DNA of 10,054 nucleotides from an uncultured Collinsella sp. (GCA_900552995.1 USBX01000023.1:1-10054), one strand, 5' to 3'; numbered from the stretch's first letter, positions 1-6,700 are shown. The notes: generated by a model not told the origin, from the sequence alone. Numbers and translations are program-made.

Positions 1-48
1 TCTACACGAGCCTTATCGTCGGCAGCGTCAGATGTGTATAAGAGACAG
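1..48 (+). other. Nextera read-1 adapter contamination (not genomic)
   Basis: The stretch ends in the Tn5 mosaic end (GATGTGTATAAGAGACAG, 31-48), preceded by the Nextera read-1 primer site TCGTCGGCAGCGTC, an 8-base index (GAGCCTTA) and the end of the P5 oligonucleotide. It is library sequence. Any reading frame that enters it, including antisense peptides near position 2-50, is an artefact. Genomic sequence begins at 49. Confidence 0.98.
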
Positions 49-278
49 TTACCGAGTTGCGCGTGGCAACCGTGCTCATGCACGGTATTGTGCCGGCCGG
101 CTGCGAGCTCATCTGTGAGTACTTCGACGTCGATCCGGTCGCCTTCTTTAGCTGGGATAACATCTTTGCCTCCACGGACGAGTTTGTGGAGAGCCTGGGC
201 GAGAAGCCCGGCGAGCACCGCGTGAAGCCGCTGCCCCCGCGCTTCGACTTCTTTAGCAAGCACGAGAGCCAGTACTAA
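49..278 (+). CDS. C-terminal fragment of unrecognised protein (5' truncated)
   Basis: An open frame runs from the adapter junction to a TAA at 276-278 and gives about 75 residues. It continues in frame up to the adapter, so the true start lies outside the contig; the TTG at 57 is not a convincing start because no Shine-Dalgarno sequence precedes it. The tail has a hydrophobic strand followed by acidic/aromatic stretches and ends ...FFSKHESQY. I do not recognise the family. There is no membrane segment or signal in what remains. Codon use resembles the next gene, which starts 37 bases downstream on the same strand, so the two could be co-transcribed. High confidence that it is coding, none on function. 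Confidence 0.7.
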
Positions 279-315
279 AACACTCGACATGTAATGGAAT
301 GGGAAGGAAAGACGG

Positions 316-1419
316 ATGTCCAAGCCGCGTCGTCGTAAGCAGAAAAAGCAGGTCAAGGCCGAGCTCAAGCTCAGGCAGTTTGCCGCCACCGAGCTTTCCG
401 ACCAGCTTGCCGCCCTTCCCTGCGCCGCCGACCTGCCGCGCTTTATGGTCGACACGATCGCCGGCGCCTATGCGCCCGCCGATGCCGAGCTCATGATCGA
501 GGGCTTCGGTGCTGCAGCCACACGCCCGGTCACGCTGCGCGCCAACACGCTCAAGGTAACCGCCGAGGACATCGCTGCGGCGCTCGATGCCGCCGGCATC
601 GCCCACAACCCCGTCGCCTGGTACCCAGACGCCTTCATCCTGCCCGAGGCCCAGGTTTCCGACCTGTGGGACCTCGACATCTACCGCGACGGCAAGATCT
701 ACTTGCAAAGTCTGTCGTCCATGATGCCGCCGTTGGTCTTGGGCGCCCAGGCCGGCGAGGACATCCTGGACATGTGCGCGGCCCCCGGCGGCAAGACGAC
801 GCAGATCGCCGCCCTCACGCAGGGGCAGGCGCACCTTACCGCCTGCGAGATGAGCATTCCCCGCGCCGAGAAGCTCGAAGCCAACCTCCACCGCCAAGGC
901 GCAAAAAACGTGCCCGTCATGCGCATCGACGCACGCGAGCTCGACGAGTTCTTCCGCTTTGACCGCATCCTGCTCGACGCTCCTTGCACCGGCACAGGCA
1001 CCGTCATCAGCGGCAACGAGAAAAGCCTGCGCGGCCTGACCGAGCAGCTGCTTGGCAAGTGCGCCCGCTCGCAGCGCGCGCTTCTGGACCGCGCCATGGG
1101 AGCCCTCAAACCGGGCGGCACGCTCGTCTATTCGACTTGTTCGATCTTGCCGCAGGAAAACGAGGACGCCCTGCAAGAGGCCCTCGACAAGCATATGGAC
1201 TGCGAGCTCATCCCCCTCGACGGCACGCCAAGCGAAAGTGAGGCACGCCGTGCCCAGGCAGCTGGTGAGGAGCCGCGCATCGAGTCCAACGCCCTGACCG
1301 AGGCCATTGCCGCGGGTCAGGTATCGGCCATCGCCAACGGCCTGCCCGGCACGCTCACCATTCCGCCCAGCCGCGAATTTGAGGGCTTCTACATTGCCCT
1401 GATCCGAAAACGCAGCTAG
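316..1419 (+). CDS. RsmB/RsmF-type (NOL1/NOP2/Sun) RNA cytosine-5 methyltransferase
   Basis: Probably methylates C5 of a cytosine in rRNA or tRNA using S-adenosylmethionine. The 367-residue protein shows the family signatures in order: a basic N-terminus (residues 3-18), the pre-catalytic RANTLKV segment near 75, the SAM-binding motif I DMCAAPGGKT (152-161), motif IV DAPCTGTGT (221-229) with Cys224, and motif VI YSTCS (272-276) with Cys275. In this family the motif VI cysteine attacks the base and the motif IV cysteine helps release the product; both are present. The chain ends at the catalytic fold (GFYIALIRK), so it is shorter than RsmF proteins, which carry an extra C-terminal RNA-binding region. 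The ATG at 316 is supported by AAGGA at 304-308, 7 bases upstream. The target nucleotide cannot be inferred, so no symbol is given. Confidence 0.93.
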   Translation: MSKPRRRKQKKQVKAELKLRQFAATELSDQLAALPCAADLPRFMVDTIAGAYAPADAELMIEGFGAAATRPVTLRANTLKVTAEDIAAALDAAGIAHNPVAWYPDAFILPEAQVSDLWDLDIYRDGKIYLQSLSSMMPPLVLGAQAGEDILDMCAAPGGKTTQIAALTQGQAHLTACEMSIPRAEKLEANLHRQGAKNVPVMRIDARELDEFFRFDRILLDAPCTGTGTVISGNEKSLRGLTEQLLGKCARSQRALLDRAMGALKPGGTLVYSTCSILPQENEDALQEALDKHMDCELIPLDGTPSESEARRAQAAGEEPRIESNALTEAIAAGQVSAIANGLPGTLTIPPSREFEGFYIALIRKRS

Positions 1420-1443
1420 CGCACGGATCCAAAACTCAACAAG

Positions 1444-1614
1444 CTATCTCTGTGCGCGTTTGCTCTGCTGGTCGCGATGCTGTTTAAGCATCGCGCGCTC
1501 CTTGCGTTCGGCCCTTTTGCCCTTAATGGCCGTGACCACAAAGTAGATGACCGCGGCGGCAACGATTGCGCCCACGCATAGGCCAATCGAGCCCAACATT
1601 GCCGAAAATTCCAT
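1444..1614 (-). CDS. Small single-pass membrane protein, 56 residues
   Basis: I translated this short frame by hand from the reverse strand. ATG is at 1614-1612 and TAG ends at 1444. Residues about 7-30 form one hydrophobic helix rich in Ala, Val, Ile and Gly. It is followed by a strongly basic, helix-forming tail (about 31-56) with many Lys, Arg and Gln and no acidic cluster. The positive-inside rule predicts an outside N-terminus and a cytoplasmic tail. A good Shine-Dalgarno sequence (AGAGAGGTG on the minus strand, 1630-1622) lies 7 bases before the ATG. The gene converges on the methyltransferase with a 24-base gap and diverges from the gene at 1806. I do not recognise a family. The RBS, clean TM-plus-basic-tail layout and exact fit between neighbours argue that it is real. 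Confidence 0.7.
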   Translation of the reverse strand: MEFSAMLGSIGLCVGAIVAAAVIYFVVTAIKGKRAERKERAMLKQHRDQQSKRAQR

Positions 1615-1621
1615 ACCGCGT

Positions 1622-1655
1622 CACCTCTCTTTTAAACGGGACTTTCAAGATAGCA
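1622..1655 (-). promoter_or_regulatory. Candidate extended -10 promoter and RBS of the small membrane protein
   Basis: On the minus strand, TGC followed by TATCTT (1655-1647) resembles an extended -10 element (TGnTATnnT). Transcription would start near 1640, giving a leader of about 26 bases with AGAGAGGTG (1630-1622) as the ribosome binding site. No convincing -35 box is visible, as is usual for extended -10 promoters. This is motif inspection only. Confidence 0.35.
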
Positions 1656-1761
1656 CCTCGATCACCGCCACCACAGCTCCTTCACGTTCGCCGGCCCTTC
1701 GGTCTAACGGAGGACGCGGCGGGGAAAAATCAACTCGTCAAACGATTTAGCAAGCACAACG

Positions 1762-1796
1762 CTGCCGGCACCCTGCCGGCCGTCATCACATAGAAT
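1762..1796 (+). promoter_or_regulatory. Candidate promoter with direct repeats, possibly giving a leaderless mRNA
   Basis: TAGAAT at 1791-1796 is a good -10 hexamer only 9 bases before the ATG at 1806. If used, transcription would start at or next to the start codon. Just upstream, CTGCCGGC occurs twice (1762-1769 and 1773-1780) at an 11-base period, about one helical turn, which would suit a regulator site overlapping the -35 region. No clear -35 hexamer is seen, and the ATG lacks a convincing Shine-Dalgarno sequence. Confidence 0.4.
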
Positions 1797-1805
1797 CGAG
1801 CCTCC

Positions 1806-2897
1806 ATGGATACCCTCAACGATCTAAATGAGCGCGTCGACGCCTTCGTCGGCACCAGCTCCTTCGACACGCCTGCCGCGGCAAACGACCAAGCCCCCAT
1901 CGATGTGCCCGCCGAGGTTCACGAGGACATTGTCGCCTCGGTCGATTTCTCCGAGGTCAAGCTCGCAGACGAGTTCACCGAACCCCAGGTAGCCGTGACC
2001 CCCAACGGACTGCTTCCCATGGAGCCGCTGCCCATCGACGGGCGCCTGCGCAAGGCGGCCCTTCGCATGCCTGACGAGATTGAGGAGGCCAGCGGCTTCA
2101 CGCTCTTCGGCCGTCGTATCAAATCGCTCATCTACACCACCGACGTCGCGGTCATCCGCAACTCCAATGCCGATGCCGTCTTTGCCGTTTACCCCTTCAC
2201 GCCGCAGCCGGCCATTACGCAGGCGCTGCTGACCGTCGCCGAGTGCCCGGTCTTCGTAGGCGTGGGCGGTGGCACCACCACCGGCAAGCGCTCCGTTCAG
2301 ATGGCAGCCGTCTCCGAGATGCAGGGCGCGGCGGGCTGTGTGGTCAACTCCCCCGCCACCGCCGAGATGGTCGAGCACATCACCAACATCGCCGACATCC
2401 CCGTCATCGCCACGGTCGTACGTTGCGACGACGATGCTCACGCAAAGGTGCGCGCGGGCGCCAAGATTCTTAACATCGCGGCCGGCAAGAACACGCCACA
2501 GGTCCTGCGCGAGCTGCGCGAGCACTATCCCAACCTGCCGCTCATCGCACCGGGCGGCAAGACGCCCGAGAGCATCCGTGAAACCATCGCCGCCGGTGCC
2601 AACGCCATCATTTGGACGCCGCCTTCGGCCCAGCAGCTGCAGACCGACATGATGCAGCGCTACCGCAAGATGAAGGAAGACGCCACGCCCGTCATCTCGC
2701 ACGACGATGTACCCATTATCGACCAGGTTGCCGCCGCCGAGGTCAGTCAGGTCGAGAACATGAATCCCGACGTGCCGATTCCCGACGAAGTCATCGAGCG
2801 CGTCGCTTCGATCCACGAGCGCGTCGAGGAGCGTCGCGCCAACCGCGGGCTCAAGCCCTCACTGCACGGCTTTTTCTTCCGCGGAAAGAAACGCTAG
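1806..2897 (+). CDS. Putative TIM-barrel (phosphate-binding-like) protein, function unknown
   Basis: A 363-residue cytoplasmic protein without signal peptide or membrane helix. Residues 1-65 are acidic and low in hydrophobics, probably disordered. From about 110 to 275 the chain alternates beta strands and helices in the manner of a (beta/alpha)8 barrel, with a glycine-rich loop VGVGGGTTTGKRS (151-163), AGAKILNIAAG (217-227) and APGGKTPESI (248-257). The last segments resemble the late strands of KDPG-aldolase/ThiG-like barrels, where such glycine loops hold a phosphate. The tail (about 280-363) is charged, contains DVPI/DVPIPDE-like stretches, and ends very basic (FFFRGKKR). No catalytic residue can be assigned; annotating it as an aldolase or hydrolase would be guesswork. 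The ATG at 1806 is the only early start, since the next in-frame Met is residue 72. It is monocistronic, with a terminator directly after it. Confidence 0.85.
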   Translation: MDTLNDLNERVDAFVGTSSFDTPAAANDQAPIDVPAEVHEDIVASVDFSEVKLADEFTEPQVAVTPNGLLPMEPLPIDGRLRKAALRMPDEIEEASGFTLFGRRIKSLIYTTDVAVIRNSNADAVFAVYPFTPQPAITQALLTVAECPVFVGVGGGTTTGKRSVQMAAVSEMQGAAGCVVNSPATAEMVEHITNIADIPVIATVVRCDDDAHAKVRAGAKILNIAAGKNTPQVLRELREHYPNLPLIAPGGKTPESIRETIAAGANAIIWTPPSAQQLQTDMMQRYRKMKEDATPVISHDDVPIIDQVAAAEVSQVENMNPDVPIPDEVIERVASIHERVEERRANRGLKPSLHGFFFRGKKR

Positions 2898-2908
2898 CAA
2901 AACATCTT

Positions 2909-2946
2909 GGCCCGCCCCACAAACGTGAGGCGGGCCGTTTTCGTTT
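2909..2946 (+). terminator. Rho-independent terminator of the TIM-barrel-like gene
   Basis: A perfect 8-bp GC stem, GGCCCGCC (2909-2916) with GGCGGGCC (2929-2936), encloses a 12-base loop and is followed by a T-rich tract (GTTTTCGTTT, 2937-2946). It begins 11 bases after the TAG of the preceding gene. The neighbouring DegV gene ends from the other side at 2978, so the hairpin may also help separate the convergent pair. Confidence 0.88.
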
Positions 2947-2977
2947 GAGCAATCATGCAGCGACGTGATGGGGCAAA

Positions 2978-3868
2978 TTAATCCACGCGCTTGTCGCCCA
3001 TAAAGAAGAGCGCCACCGTACCGGGTCCGGTATGCGAGCCAATCAGAGTACCGATGTTATTGATCTCAATCTTGCCTTTAAGCTGCGGAACCTGTTCCTC
3101 AATCAGCGCCGCGACCGCCTCGGCATCCTCGCGGCACGCCGACTGCGACATGATGCACTTACCCGAATAATCCGCACCGTCCTGCACGTGTGCCATCATG
3201 GTCTTAGCCATCTCGGAAATCGCGCGCTTCTTAGTGCGAATCTTCTCACGTGGCGACAGCTTACCTTCGCAATCGACCGTCATGAGTGGGCAAATCTTAA
3301 GCGCCGTGCCGATGATTGCGCTCGCAGCCGAAATGCGACCGCCGCGCAGGTAGCTCGACAGATCGGTCGAGAAGAACCAGTGGTGCAGGTTGAGTTTGTG
3401 CTCCTCGATCCAGGCGGCCGTCTCGTCGAGCGAAGCGCCGCTATCGCGAACGTCGGCGGCACATTCCGCCAGCAGGCCAAAGCCCGAAGACGCCGCCAGC
3501 GAATCGATGACGCGAACCTTGCCGCCCTGGGGATAGCGATCCGCGAGCATCTGCGCCGCAACGCAGGCCGATCCATACGTGCCCGAAATACCCGACGACA
3601 ACGTCAGGTGCAGCACGTCTTTACCCTCGGCAACAAACGGCTCCCAAAACTCCTCGTACTCACCCACGCTCACCTGAGACGTCTTGGGCATGGCGCCCGC
3701 AGATATCTGGGCAAAAAACTCGTCCGGCGTAATCGACTGATACAGATCGTCCGTATAGACAACATCGTCGATCTCGTAATGAAAACACACGACAGGGATA
3801 TTGCGCGACACAAAGAACTCACGGGTTCGGTCGGCGGCAGATTCACAGGTCAGGACAAAATCACTCAT
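2978..3868 (-). CDS. DegV family protein (fatty-acid-binding, FakB-like)
   Basis: DegV/FakB proteins bind a fatty acid and present it to the kinase FakA, which makes acyl phosphate for phospholipid synthesis. The 296-residue length is normal for the family. Visible signatures: the N-terminal strand with ESAAD (9-13), the PKTSQVSVGEY segment (61-71) with the ligand-contacting Thr63-Ser64 pair, LSSGISGTY (90-98), VIDS (120-123), LRGGRIS (174-180) and the C-terminal IGSHTGPGTVALFF (276-289). The frame extends 18 bases further upstream, but AAGGAG (3880-3875) lies inside that extension, 6 bases before the ATG at 3868, so I place the start there. No fakA-like gene is in the window. It is divergent from fbp. 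The particular fatty acid bound cannot be read from sequence. Confidence 0.93.
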   Translation of the reverse strand: MSDFVLTCESAADRTREFFVSRNIPVVCFHYEIDDVVYTDDLYQSITPDEFFAQISAGAMPKTSQVSVGEYEEFWEPFVAEGKDVLHLTLSSGISGTYGSACVAAQMLADRYPQGGKVRVIDSLAASSGFGLLAECAADVRDSGASLDETAAWIEEHKLNLHHWFFSTDLSSYLRGGRISAASAIIGTALKICPLMTVDCEGKLSPREKIRTKKRAISEMAKTMMAHVQDGADYSGKCIMSQSACREDAEAVAALIEEQVPQLKGKIEINNIGTLIGSHTGPGTVALFFMGDKRVD

Positions 3869-3874
3869 ATGAGG

Positions 3875-3880
3875 CTCCTT
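3875..3880 (-). promoter_or_regulatory. Ribosome binding site deciding the DegV start
   Basis: On the minus strand AAGGAG is followed by 6 bases and then ATG (3868). A second in-frame ATG at 3886 lies upstream of this site and has no ribosome binding site of its own, so the shorter start is preferred. Confidence 0.8.
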
Positions 3881-3937
3881 ACTCATTGCTGCGCAAATTA
3901 TTGCACAGTGAGCCTACATACGGTACATATGTCCACT

Positions 3938-4168
3938 ATTTACCAAATCGAAGCAATAATAGCGAACATCTTTACCACCATCGTCTCCACCGACCCCACG
4001 CATGAATATCTGAGAAAACACCCTCTGTCGTCTCCACTCAACCGCCATATCTACCTCAACTAAATCGATTTACCAAACCGTTCAGCCGACAATTCAGCCG
4101 CTGGCGCAAAATCGAAACAAAAGCGGCGCATACTGATAAACGTTTGACGCTGTTTATCAGTTTTACCA
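3938..4168 (+). promoter_or_regulatory. Repeat-rich divergent spacer between the DegV gene and fbp
   Basis: The 320-base region 3869-4188 holds no supported gene. It contains TTTACCA four times in one orientation (3939-3945, 3971-3977, 4069-4075, 4162-4168). Two of these extend to ATTTACCAAA (3938-3947 and 4068-4077), and three are followed shortly by TCG or CCG. TCGTCTCCAC also occurs twice (3981-3990, 4028-4037), and TTCAGCCG twice at a 12-base period (4081-4088, 4093-4100). Promoters for both flanking genes must lie here, but I could not pick convincing -35/-10 pairs. TTTACCA also occurs within coding sequence as Phe-Thr-Thr codons, so clustering rather than presence is the signal. Confidence 0.4.
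4132..4161. repeat. Perfect 10-bp inverted repeat upstream of fbp
   Basis: ACTGATAAAC (4132-4141) and GTTTATCAGT (4152-4161) are perfect inverted copies separated by 10 bases, so the half-sites repeat about two helical turns apart. The site ends 27 bases before the fbp ATG. The spacer includes TTGACG (4144-4149), which could be a -35 box, though no matching -10 is evident. It may be an operator for a dimeric regulator or a leader hairpin. The few T residues after it (4161-4164) are too short for a normal terminator, and no gene upstream on this strand needs one. Confidence 0.6.
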
Positions 4169-4188
4169 GCCCTATCGGAAGGTGTTTC

Positions 4189-6105
4189 ATGGTCGCATTC
4201 GATCGCAATCCGCAAGACTTCAAGTATCTGCGCCTGCTGTCGAGACAGTTTCCCACCGAGCAATCCGCGTTTACCGAGATCATCAACCTCTCGGCCATCC
4301 TCAACCTGCCCAAAGGCACTGAGCATTTTATGAGCGACGTGCATGGCGAGTACGAAGCCTTTATGCACATCCTCAACAACTGCTCGGGCGTCGTGCGCGA
4401 GCATGTCGACGAGATTTTTGGCGAAACGCTCTCCTTTGACGAGAAGGGCGAGCTGTGCACGCTCATCTACTACCCGCGCGAGAAGATCGAGCTGGTCCGC
4501 AGCCAGCGCGAGGACTCGCCCACCTGGTACAAGACGATGCTTGACCAACTCATTATGGTTGCCCGCTCGCTTTCGAGCCGTTATACGCGCTCCAAGGTGC
4601 GTAAGGCCATCCCACGCGATTACGCCTATATCATCGACGAGTTGTTGCACACGCACCCGGACGAGAACAACTATCGCGTGCGCTATCACGAGCGCATCGT
4701 GGAGTCCATCCTGGAGACCGCCAGCGCCGACGACTTTATCGAGTCGCTCGCCTCGCTCATCAAGCGCCTGGCCGTCGACCACCTGCACCTGGTGGGCGAC
4801 ATCTTCGACCGCGGTGGCGGCGCGGCCAAGATTATGGACCGCCTGCTCACCTACCATTCACTCGACATCCAGTGGGGCAACCACGACGTGCTGTGGATGG
4901 GCGCTGCGGCCGGTGAGCCCGCCTGCATCGCCACGGTGTTGCGCAACAACCTGCGCTACGACAATTACGAGATCCTGGAGAACGACTACGGCATCTCGCT
5001 GCGTGAGCTTGTCGCCTTTGCCGATGCCACCTACACCGCCGGTGAGTCCATCACCCCGCTGATCAAGGCCATCAACGTGCTGCTCTTTAAGCTCGAGGGC
5101 CAGATTATCCAGCGCCACCCCGAGTTCGATATGACCGACCGCCTGTTACTCGACAAGATCGACCACGACACCGGCACGGTCACGCTCGCCGACGGCAGCG
5201 TGTGGCCGCTCACGACCAACGACTTCCCCACCGTCGACCCGACGGACCCCTATACGCTCACGTCTCAGGAGCAGCACATCATCGACAAGCTCGTGTCCGA
5301 GTTTGTCACCGCCGATCACCTGCATCGCCATATCGATTTCCTCTATTCCCACGGCTCGATGTACAAGGTCACCAACGGCAACCTGCTGTTCCATGGCTGC
5401 GTGCCGCTCAACGAAGACGGCACCTTTAGCAGCATGAACTGCCTGGGCACCTGGCACGCTGGCCGCGATTATCTCGATTTTTGCGACCACATCGCCCGCC
5501 GTGCCTGGCGCGTGGGCGACCGCGACGCTCTCGACTGGATGTGGTACCTGTGGATTGGCTTTAACTCACCCGCCAGCGGACGCCTGGTACGCACCTTCGA
5601 GCGCGCCTACATCGCCGATAAGAGCACGTGGGTCGAGCCGATGGACCCGTACTACACGCTCACCACGTCTTCGTCCGTTTGCGACGACATCATGCGCGAG
5701 TTCAACGTCGTCCCCATGGCCTGCTCGCCGACGGGCCATATCATCAACGGCCACACCCCAGTCAAAACAACCAAGGGCGAGCAGCCCATCCGCGCCAACG
5801 GTAAGCTGCTGGTCATCGATGGCGGTTTCTGTCGCGCCTACCACCCCAAAACGGGCATCGCCGGCTACACGCTCATCTCGAGCTCGCGCGGATGCCGCCT
5901 CAAGTCGCATCAGGCCTTTACCACCGTTGCCGAGGCGCTCACGCGCAACGTGGACATCGAAAGCGAGACCAACCGCTTTGACGAGGCCGACCGGCGCCGC
6001 ATGGTGAGCGACACCGATACCGGCGCCAAGATCCGCAGCCAGATCCAGGACCTGCGCCAGCTGCTCGATGCATATAGAAACGGTGCTATCGAGGAGCGCG
6101 CCTAG
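4189..6105 (+). CDS. fbp: Fructose-1,6-bisphosphatase, class III
   Basis: Hydrolyses fructose 1,6-bisphosphate to fructose 6-phosphate in gluconeogenesis, in the cytoplasm. The 638-residue protein belongs to the large Firmicutes-type class III FBPase family, built on a metallophosphatase core. Metal-site motifs are complete: SDVHGEYE (Asp50, His52), GDIFDRG (203-209, with Asp204 and Asp207) and GNHD (230-233). The C-terminal part carries INGHTPVKTTKGEQP (His522), VIDGGFCRAYHPKTGIAGY around Asp544, and a final SSSRGCRLKSHQAF-type segment, all typical of this class. The frame is open from a TTG at 4144, but GGAAGG (4177-4182) sits 6 bases before the ATG at 4189, giving the start MVAFDRNPQDFK, as usual for the family. 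Its promoter region holds a 10-bp inverted repeat and TTTACCA repeats. It is followed after 78 bases by a GtrA gene. Confidence 0.96.
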   Translation: MVAFDRNPQDFKYLRLLSRQFPTEQSAFTEIINLSAILNLPKGTEHFMSDVHGEYEAFMHILNNCSGVVREHVDEIFGETLSFDEKGELCTLIYYPREKIELVRSQREDSPTWYKTMLDQLIMVARSLSSRYTRSKVRKAIPRDYAYIIDELLHTHPDENNYRVRYHERIVESILETASADDFIESLASLIKRLAVDHLHLVGDIFDRGGGAAKIMDRLLTYHSLDIQWGNHDVLWMGAAAGEPACIATVLRNNLRYDNYEILENDYGISLRELVAFADATYTAGESITPLIKAINVLLFKLEGQIIQRHPEFDMTDRLLLDKIDHDTGTVTLADGSVWPLTTNDFPTVDPTDPYTLTSQEQHIIDKLVSEFVTADHLHRHIDFLYSHGSMYKVTNGNLLFHGCVPLNEDGTFSSMNCLGTWHAGRDYLDFCDHIARRAWRVGDRDALDWMWYLWIGFNSPASGRLVRTFERAYIADKSTWVEPMDPYYTLTTSSSVCDDIMREFNVVPMACSPTGHIINGHTPVKTTKGEQPIRANGKLLVIDGGFCRAYHPKTGIAGYTLISSSRGCRLKSHQAFTTVAEALTRNVDIESETNRFDEADRRRMVSDTDTGAKIRSQIQDLRQLLDAYRNGAIEERA

Positions 6106-6166
6106 CCCCACCCGTGGGGATTGGCTAAACTTGCTGAGTTTGTCATCCCCGCGGCGCCCCGGCGCC
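6106..6166 (+). promoter_or_regulatory. Hairpin-rich spacer between fbp and the first GtrA gene
   Basis: Immediately after the fbp stop, CCCCAC (6106-6111) can pair with GTGGGG (6114-6119), most plausibly as a 5-bp stem with a CCCG loop. The same G run can instead pair, as GGGGAT (6116-6121), with ATCCCC (6145-6150). A third hairpin, GGCGC (6153-6157) with GCGCC (6162-6166), lies just before the ribosome binding site. No U tract follows any of them, so none is a standard intrinsic terminator. Read-through from fbp into the GtrA gene is possible. Confidence 0.35.
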
Positions 6167-6183
6167 ACCATAAGGCAGGTACC

Positions 6184-6579
6184 ATGCAAAAGCTCCTTGC
6201 GCAGATCATGAAGTTTGGCGTCGTCGGCGTCATTGCCACGGTCATCGACTTTGGCATTATGAATCTGCTCCACTACGGTCTGGGCCTCAACATCCTAATC
6301 GCCAACACCAGCGGCTTTATCATCTCACTCATCTTTAACTACCTCGCCAGCATGAAGTACGTGTTTGCGCACAAGGAGGGCATGAGCCGCCGCCGCGAGT
6401 TCATCATCTTTGTCGTGCTGTCCGTGATCGGTTTGGTGCTCAACGACGGCATCGTGCTGGCGCTCAACGCCGGCCTGGGACTCGAGGCCAATATCGCCAA
6501 GATCTGCGCCACCGCGCTTGTCATGGTCTACAACTTTGTGACCCGAAAGATCGTCCTGGAAGGCGATGAGACCAAGTAA
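6184..6579 (+). CDS. GtrA family four-helix membrane protein (copy 1)
   Basis: GtrA-family proteins are small integral membrane proteins thought to flip polyprenyl-phosphate-linked sugars used to decorate cell-surface polysaccharides. This copy has 131 residues, the usual size, with four predicted helices at about 9-31, 37-57, 72-94 and 100-122. Family marks are KFGVVG...IDFG in helix 1, FNYLASMKYVF after helix 2 and VYNFVTRKIV at the end. The frame is open from a TTG at 6121, but AAGG/AGG at 6172-6179 precedes the ATG at 6184, so I start there. It may be read through from fbp. The next gene is a paralogue. No GtrB-like glycosyltransferase is adjacent, so the sugar and acceptor are unknown. 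Confidence 0.88.
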   Translation: MQKLLAQIMKFGVVGVIATVIDFGIMNLLHYGLGLNILIANTSGFIISLIFNYLASMKYVFAHKEGMSRRREFIIFVVLSVIGLVLNDGIVLALNAGLGLEANIAKICATALVMVYNFVTRKIVLEGDETK

Positions 6580-6599
6580 CTCGCAACCTTACAGCTTTA

Positions 6600-6649
6600 C
6601 AATGCCCACGGATGACGCGCGTCGAGCGCTGTGTTGTTCGCGGGCATTG
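6600..6649. repeat. Long imperfect hairpin after GtrA copy 1
   Basis: CAATGCCCACG (6600-6610) pairs with CGCGGGCATTG (6639-6649) over 11 positions with one mismatch. The loop itself contains the 10-base palindrome GACGCGCGTC (6614-6623) and AGCGCT (6625-6630). It lies 20 bases after the stop of GtrA copy 1. No T run follows on either strand, so it is at best an atypical terminator; it could also stabilise the 3' end of the upstream mRNA. Confidence 0.5.
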
Positions 6650-6661
6650 CTCGTTTACGGG

Positions 6662-6700
6662 CAAATTTTCAACGTTTGCGGATTAGCTCTTGAAAATTTG
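6662..6700. repeat. Perfect 11-bp AT-rich inverted repeat, possible operator
   Basis: CAAATTTTCAA (6662-6672) and TTGAAAATTTG (6690-6700) are exact inverted copies 17 bases apart. They stand out from the GC-rich surroundings. The right arm overlaps the candidate -35 element of the promoter before GtrA copy 2. As DNA it fits an operator; as RNA it would form a weak AT stem, with an alternative pairing of GCAAA (6661-6665) with TTTGC (6675-6679). Confidence 0.55.

Noticed and set aside
253..1194. Long minus-strand frame opposite the methyltransferase
   Set aside because: The plus strand carries complete SAM and catalytic motifs; the reverse frame shows no motif and no start signal.
1824..2816. 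Long minus-strand frame opposite the TIM-barrel-like gene
   Set aside because: Its composition (Gly, Asp, Val, His-rich) is typical of an antisense shadow, it has no ribosome binding site, and the plus strand shows a folded-protein pattern with a terminator.
3886..3886. Upstream ATG for the DegV gene
   Set aside because: The AAGGAG site lies downstream of it and at correct spacing for the ATG at 3868.
3032..4063. 343-residue plus-strand frame opposite the DegV gene
   Set aside because: DegV motifs on the minus strand are decisive. The plus frame is Arg-rich and runs through the promoter spacer.
4144..4146. TTG start for fbp and its 15 extra residues
   Set aside because: It has no ribosome binding site, overlaps the inverted repeat, and the ATG at 4189 has GGAAGG at ideal spacing and matches the family N-terminus.
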